NCBI GenBank assembly: GCA_012719015.1
Contig: JAAYBE010000173.1
Span: forward strand, 1-17,576
Source of the DNA: Actinomycetota bacterium
GTDB lineage: Bacteria > Actinomycetota > Thermoleophilia > UBA2241
Reading direction: 5' to 3'
DNA: 17,576 nucleotides
The notes under the pieces were generated by a model, which worked only from the letters and a program-made list of their open reading frames with translations, had not been told where the DNA came from and ran no database searches. The position numbers and the translations under genes are program-made. Shown piece by piece: positions 11,914 to 17,576 of the stretch. Each line of letters opens with the position of its first letter. The stretch's first letter is position 1.

Positions 11914-13350
11914 ATGAGTCGCCCGCTGCCTGCCGCCTGCCTGCTCCTGCAGCGTCGGGCGGCCGACGCGGTGGCCGAGACCCGTTCCCTGCGGGGCGGC
12001 GACCGGGCGCTCCTCATGCTCTCGGGCGGGGCTGACTCGATGGCGCTGCTCTCGCTGGTGCGCGCGGTCGACCGTCGTCTGGGGCTGGGGCTCGTCCTCA
12101 CGGCGCTGCACGTGGACTACGGTCTGCGCGGGGCCGACTCCGACCGCGACCGGCGGATCGTGGAGCACGGCTGTGCCGCGGCCGGCGTGCCGCTGCTCGT
12201 CGAGCGTCTGGGCGGCCGTCTGCACGGCGCCGATTTCCAGGCGCGCGCCCGGGAGCAGCGTTACGGGCTGGCGCGCGCCCTGGCGACCGGGCACGGATGC
12301 AACGTCATCGTCACCGCGCACAACCGTGACGACCAGGCCGAGACGGTGCTCTACCGGCTGGTGAAATACGCGACGCCGCGCGGGCTGGTCGGCATGCGTC
12401 CGCGGGACGGCGACCTTGCGCGGCCGTTGCTGTGGGCCGGCGCCGGCGAGCTCAGGGATTACTGTCGCGCGGCCGGGATCGAGTTCGGTGACGACTTCAC
12501 CAACGCGACGTCCGCGTACGCGCGCAACCGCCTGCGTCTCGAGGTCCTGCCGGGGTTGGAGGCACTCAACCCGCGGGTGGCCGAGACGCTGGCGGCCACG
12601 GCCGAGCAGGCGGCGGCCGAGGCGGAGGTGCTCGCTGCGGCGACCGACGAAGCGCGCCGCCGCGTCGCAACGGCGACCGACTGGGGCGACCTCGCCGCCC
12701 TCGATCTCACGGCGCTGGCGAAGGAGTCGCCGGCTCTGCGCGCGCTGCTCCTGCACCAGGTGCTGCGCGAGGCCCTCGGCGGCGTCCTCGTACAGCGGCG
12801 GCTGGTGCGCGCCGTGGAGCGTCTCACGGCGCGCACCGACGACGCCGGCCGGGTCAGTCTGGGTCGTGGCCTCGAGGCGGTGCGCGGCGGGGGTGTGGTC
12901 CGCGTCCGCGCGGCTGCAGGGCGGCATGCCTGCGTGCCCGCGACCGTGGACGGGGAGGCGTTGGTGGCCGCCGGGGAGGACGGCGTCGAGGCCGGTTTCT
13001 GCGCGGGCGCCTGGAGGGTGCGCCTGCTGCCGGGGGCGTTCGTCGACCGCGAGCAGGCCGCGGCCGGCGCCGGGTTCATGGGGCTGGACGTCGCGCCGCG
13101 CAGCGTGGCACTGCGCCATCCGCGGCGCGGCGAGCGCTTCGCGCCGCTGGGTCTGGGCCGCGAGACGACCGTCGCCCGGCATCTCGCCGCCGCCCGTGTC
13201 CCGGCCCGTCTCCGCCCGCTCGTCACGGTGCTGGACGTGGACGGACGGACCGCCTGGCTGGGCGGAGTCGCCCCCGCCAGGGTTGCGGAGTCCTTCCGGG
13301 TGGCCCACAGTAGCGTCATGACACTGCACGTCGTCCAGGAGAGAACGTGA
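11914..13350 (+). CDS. tilS: tRNA(Ile)-lysidine synthetase
   Basis: A 478-residue essential enzyme that ligates lysine to the C34 of the CAU anticodon of tRNA-Ile2 using ATP, so that AUA is read as isoleucine. The PP-loop motif is LSGGADSMALL (36-46). Further ATPase-domain motifs are ALHVDYGLRG (64-73) and VTAHNRDDQAETVLYRL (133-149), followed by NATSAYARNRLR. The C-terminal part contains a TilS_C-like domain (LRHPRRGERFAPLG). ATG 11914 has AAGGAG at 11901-11906. The stop overlaps the GTG of hpt by 4 bases, matching the conserved actinobacterial tilS-hpt pair. Confidence 0.95.
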   Translation: MSRPLPAACLLLQRRAADAVAETRSLRGGDRALLMLSGGADSMALLSLVRAVDRRLGLGLVLTALHVDYGLRGADSDRDRRIVEHGCAAAGVPLLVERLGGRLHGADFQARAREQRYGLARALATGHGCNVIVTAHNRDDQAETVLYRLVKYATPRGLVGMRPRDGDLARPLLWAGAGELRDYCRAAGIEFGDDFTNATSAYARNRLRLEVLPGLEALNPRVAETLAATAEQAAAEAEVLAAATDEARRRVATATDWGDLAALDLTALAKESPALRALLLHQVLREALGGVLVQRRLVRAVERLTARTDDAGRVSLGRGLEAVRGGGVVRVRAAAGRHACVPATVDGEALVAAGEDGVEAGFCAGAWRVRLLPGAFVDREQAAAGAGFMGLDVAPRSVALRHPRRGERFAPLGLGRETTVARHLAAARVPARLRPLVTVLDVDGRTAWLGGVAPARVAESFRVAHSSVMTLHVVQERT

Positions 13351-13913
13351 ACGCGCCGATCGCCGAGGTCCTCGTCGAGCGCGAGGCGCTCGTCGCCCGG
13401 GTCGACGAGCTCGCCGCGCAGATCACCGCCGACTACGCCGGCAAGGAGCTCCTGCTCGTCGGCGTGCTCAAAGGCGCGGTCTTCTTCATGGCCGACCTCG
13501 CGCGCCGCATCGACCTTCCCGTGGCGCTCGACTTCATGGCCGTCTCGAGTTACGGGTCGTCCACCGACTCGTCGGGCGTGGTGCGCATCCTCAAGGACCT
13601 CGACCTTGAGATCGCGGGGCGTGAGGTGCTGATCGTCGAGGACATCATCGATTCGGGCCTCACGCTCAGCTACCTGCTCAAGAACCTGCGCAACCGCAAG
13701 CCGGCCTCGCTCGAGGTCTGCGCGCTCCTCACCAAGCCGTCGCGCCGGCGCACCGAGATCCCCTGTCGCTACGTCGGCTTCGAGATCCCCGACCGGTTCG
13801 TGGTCGGTTACGGCCTCGACCTGGCCGAGCGCTTCCGCACGCTCGACTACATCGGCGTCCTCGCTCCGGAGGCTGCCGCCGAGATCGCCGACGAGGCGGG
13901 TTCTTTGCTGTAG
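13347..13913 (+). CDS. hpt: Hypoxanthine(-guanine) phosphoribosyltransferase
   Basis: A 188-residue purine salvage enzyme that makes IMP or GMP from hypoxanthine or guanine and PRPP. The PRPP-binding motif VLIVEDIIDSGLT (94-106) is intact, as are LKGAVFFMADL (41-51), the flexible-loop SSYGSST (67-73) and FEIPDRFVVGYGLDL in the C-terminal part. The GTG start overlaps the tilS TGA (GTGA) and has AGGAG at 13337-13341 inside tilS. Length is close to the usual 175-190. Confidence 0.95.
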   Translation: MNAPIAEVLVEREALVARVDELAAQITADYAGKELLLVGVLKGAVFFMADLARRIDLPVALDFMAVSSYGSSTDSSGVVRILKDLDLEIAGREVLIVEDIIDSGLTLSYLLKNLRNRKPASLEVCALLTKPSRRRTEIPCRYVGFEIPDRFVVGYGLDLAERFRTLDYIGVLAPEAAAEIADEAGSLL

Positions 13914-13922
13914 ACGACCGGG

Positions 13923-13928
13923 TATGCT
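13923..13928 (+). promoter_or_regulatory. Candidate -10 box for ftsH
   Basis: TATGCT, the same hexamer as upstream of tilS, lies 9 bp after the hpt stop. A T-rich stretch (TTCTTT, 13901-13906) gives a 16-bp spacer but matches -35 poorly. The predicted start near 13935 would give a leader of about 70 nt before GTG 14007. Confidence 0.4.
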
Positions 13929-13943
13929 ACGGTCACCGGATGG

Positions 13944-13986
13944 TCGATTTGCAGGACAATCGAGGTGCCCCATCGGCTCCGGAGCC
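13944..13986 (+). promoter_or_regulatory. Hairpin and palindrome in the ftsH leader
   Basis: TCGATT 13944-13949 pairs with AATCGA 13958-13963 (6 bp, 8-nt loop). GGCTCCGGAGCC at 13975-13986 is a perfect 12-bp palindrome. Both lie between the candidate promoter and the preferred ftsH start, so they could be an operator or leader structure. If translation starts at the in-frame GTG 13965 instead, the palindrome is coding. Confidence 0.3.
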
Positions 13987-14006
13987 CGCCGCCCAGAAAG
14001 ACGATC

Positions 14007-16187
<2,181 letters not shown>

Positions 16188-16215
16188 CCGGCCCCCGAAG
16201 GCGACGAAGCCCCAC

Positions 16216-16785
16216 GTGGACCGCGAGAAGATAGAGACGGGCGTGCGCCTCATCCTCGAGGGCATCGGGGAGGATCCGGACCGTCCCGGCCTGCAGAGGA
16301 CCCCCCGTCGCGTGGCCGACATGTACGAGGACATCTTCTCCGGCCTCGATGCGCCCGACCCGTCCGAGCTGCTCACGGCGATCCCCGGCGACCGTCACCG
16401 TGAGATGGTGCTGATCCGCGACATCGCCTTCTACTCGGTGTGCGAGCATCATCTGCTGCCGTTCCACGGTCTCGCCCACGTCGCGTACATCCCCAGTCCT
16501 CACGGTCTCATCGCCGGCCTCAGCAAGCTGGCCCGTGTCGTCAAGCAGGTCGCCGCGAGGCCCCAGCTCCAGGAGCGGATCACGAGCGAGGTGGCCGACG
16601 CGATCGAGTCCGCGCTCCATCCCACCGGCGCCCTCGTGCTGATCGAGGCGGAGCACCTGTGCATGAGCATGCGCGGCGTGCGCACGCCGGGGTCCAAGAC
16701 CGTCACCAGCGCCGTGCGCGGCCTGATCCAGACCAACGAGGCGACGCGGGCCGAGGTCTTCGCCCTCATCAACGCGCCGCGCTGA
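16216..16785 (+). CDS. folE: GTP cyclohydrolase I
   Basis: A 189-residue enzyme that converts GTP to dihydroneopterin triphosphate, the first step of tetrahydrofolate synthesis. The zinc ligands are Cys76 and His79 (SVCEHHLLPFHG) and Cys149 (EHLCMSMRGV). DRPGLQRTPRRVADMYE (22-38), GLSKLARVV (101-109) and QTNEATRAEVFALI at the C-terminus are typical. The GTG start at 16216 is 28 bp after ftsH with only a distant GAAGG as ribosome binding site. It forms an operon with the following folP, 7 bp away. Confidence 0.95.
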   Translation: MDREKIETGVRLILEGIGEDPDRPGLQRTPRRVADMYEDIFSGLDAPDPSELLTAIPGDRHREMVLIRDIAFYSVCEHHLLPFHGLAHVAYIPSPHGLIAGLSKLARVVKQVAARPQLQERITSEVADAIESALHPTGALVLIEAEHLCMSMRGVRTPGSKTVTSAVRGLIQTNEATRAEVFALINAPR

Positions 16786-16792
16786 CGCCGCC

Positions 16793-17576
16793 ATGCGACC
16801 GGACACACCCACGTTCTGTCTCGGACTGTCGTTCCCGGCGATCATGGGCGTCGTCAACGTCACTCCGGACTCTTTCTCGGACGGGGGCCGCTTCCTGGCG
16901 GCCGACGTGGCGCTGGAACAGGCGCTGACGCTCGCGCGGGAGGGCGCCTCCGTGATCGACATCGGCGGGGAGTCGACGCGGCCGGGGTCCGAGACGGTGC
17001 CGCTCGACACGGAGCTGCAGCGCGTGCTGCCGGTCGTCGAGGCCCTGGCCGCCAGGGTCGGGGTCCCCATCTCGGTCGACACCATGAAGGCCGAGGTCGC
17101 GCGTCGCACGCTCGCCGCCGGCGCCACCATGGTCAACGACGTGAGTGCGCTACGCTTCGACGAGGAGATGGTCGACGTGGTGGCGGAGTCCGGGTGTCCG
17201 GTGTGCCTCATGCACATGAAGGGCCAGCCGAAGACGATGCAGGACGATCCGCGCTACGACGACGTCGTCGACGAGGTCCTCGCCTTCCTCGAGGAGCGGG
17301 TCGCCTTCGCGGTCGCGCACGGCGTGCGCGAGGAGCAGATCATGGTCGATCCGGGGATCGGGTTCGGCAAGACGGGGGCCCATAACCTCGCGCTGCTGGA
17401 CTCTCTGGGCCGCTTCTGCTCCCTTGGCCGTCCGGTGGTGCTCGGAGCGTCGCGCAAGCGGTTCCTGGGGACCATCCTCGGGGCCGAGCCGTCCGGCCGC
17501 GTCATCGGCTCGGTGGCGACGACGGTGATCGGCTATCTCGCGGGCGCGCACGTGTTCCGCGTCCACGACGTCAAGC
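16793..17576 (+). CDS. folP: Dihydropteroate synthase, truncated by the window edge
   Basis: The first 261 codons are visible and run off the right edge, so only the last residues are likely to be missing (family length about 270-285). The enzyme joins p-aminobenzoate to dihydropterin pyrophosphate and is the sulfonamide target. Motifs: IMGVVNVTPDSFSDGG (17-32), IDIGGESTRPGS (55-66), SVDTMKAEVARRTL (94-107), NDVS (115-118), DPGIGFGKT (186-194), LGASRKRFLG (217-226) and RVHDVK (256-261) at the edge. ATG 16793 lies 7 bp after the folE stop; no good ribosome binding site is visible, so it probably depends on coupling with folE. folB and folK would be expected next. Confidence 0.95.
   Translation, partial: MRPDTPTFCLGLSFPAIMGVVNVTPDSFSDGGRFLAADVALEQALTLAREGASVIDIGGESTRPGSETVPLDTELQRVLPVVEALAARVGVPISVDTMKAEVARRTLAAGATMVNDVSALRFDEEMVDVVAESGCPVCLMHMKGQPKTMQDDPRYDDVVDEVLAFLEERVAFAVAHGVREEQIMVDPGIGFGKTGAHNLALLDSLGRFCSLGRPVVLGASRKRFLGTILGAEPSGRVIGSVATTVIGYLAGAHVFRVHDVK

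Noticed and set aside
13965..14006. GTG 13965 as the ftsH start
   Set aside because: It adds a basic, proline-rich 14-residue head before the family-typical MSRF start and would place the palindrome at 13975-13986 in coding sequence. It cannot be excluded entirely.

Overview
This is a high-GC (roughly 70%) bacterial chromosomal segment. The order tilS-hpt-ftsH-folE-folP, several GTG starts, TANNNT-type -10 boxes close to start codons, and an initiator tRNA with encoded CCA and a C1:U72 mismatch all fit Actinomycetota. A deep-branching or Thermoleophilia-like lineage is possible but cannot be fixed from the sequence alone. No insertion sequence, phage gene, CRISPR array or origin was seen.

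Left part (1-4136): the 3' end of an N-acyl-D-amino-acid deacylase-type amidohydrolase, then a PucR-family regulator that may be expressed from a leaderless transcript. Facing it on the minus strand is a two-gene unit, a signal-peptide-less class A beta-lactamase-like serine hydrolase and an SDR oxidoreductase, overlapping by 4 bp. The SDR has a pteridine-reductase-like Asp but a His in place of the catalytic Tyr. An AT-rich divergent promoter region separates this unit from the next operon.

Middle (4137-9139): pntAA-pntAB-pntB, a three-subunit proton-translocating NAD(P) transhydrogenase, followed by an orphan tungsten/molybdopterin aldehyde:ferredoxin oxidoreductase whose upstream region can form three successive hairpins. 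The two systems handle NAD(P)H and ferredoxin electrons, so their adjacency suggests a redox-balancing locus, though co-regulation is unproven. The PntB subunit lacks the usual Lys-Arg pair at its predicted NADP 2'-phosphate site.

Right part (9140-17576): on the minus strand, a secreted coiled-coil NlpC/P60 cell-wall hydrolase and a small single-TM protein. Then comes an initiator tRNA(fMet) gene with a clear promoter and terminator, an AqpZ-type aquaporin, and the conserved housekeeping cluster tilS-hpt-ftsH-folE-folP. FolP is cut by the window edge. FtsH has an enlarged extracytoplasmic region that looks like a tandem duplication of the FtsH_ext domain.

Most of the window is ordinary core genome, and I see no clearly new multi-gene system. 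The points most worth a second look are the atypical SDR and its hydrolase partner, the variant PntB NADP site, the structured leaders ahead of pntAA and the AOR gene, and the duplicated FtsH domain.
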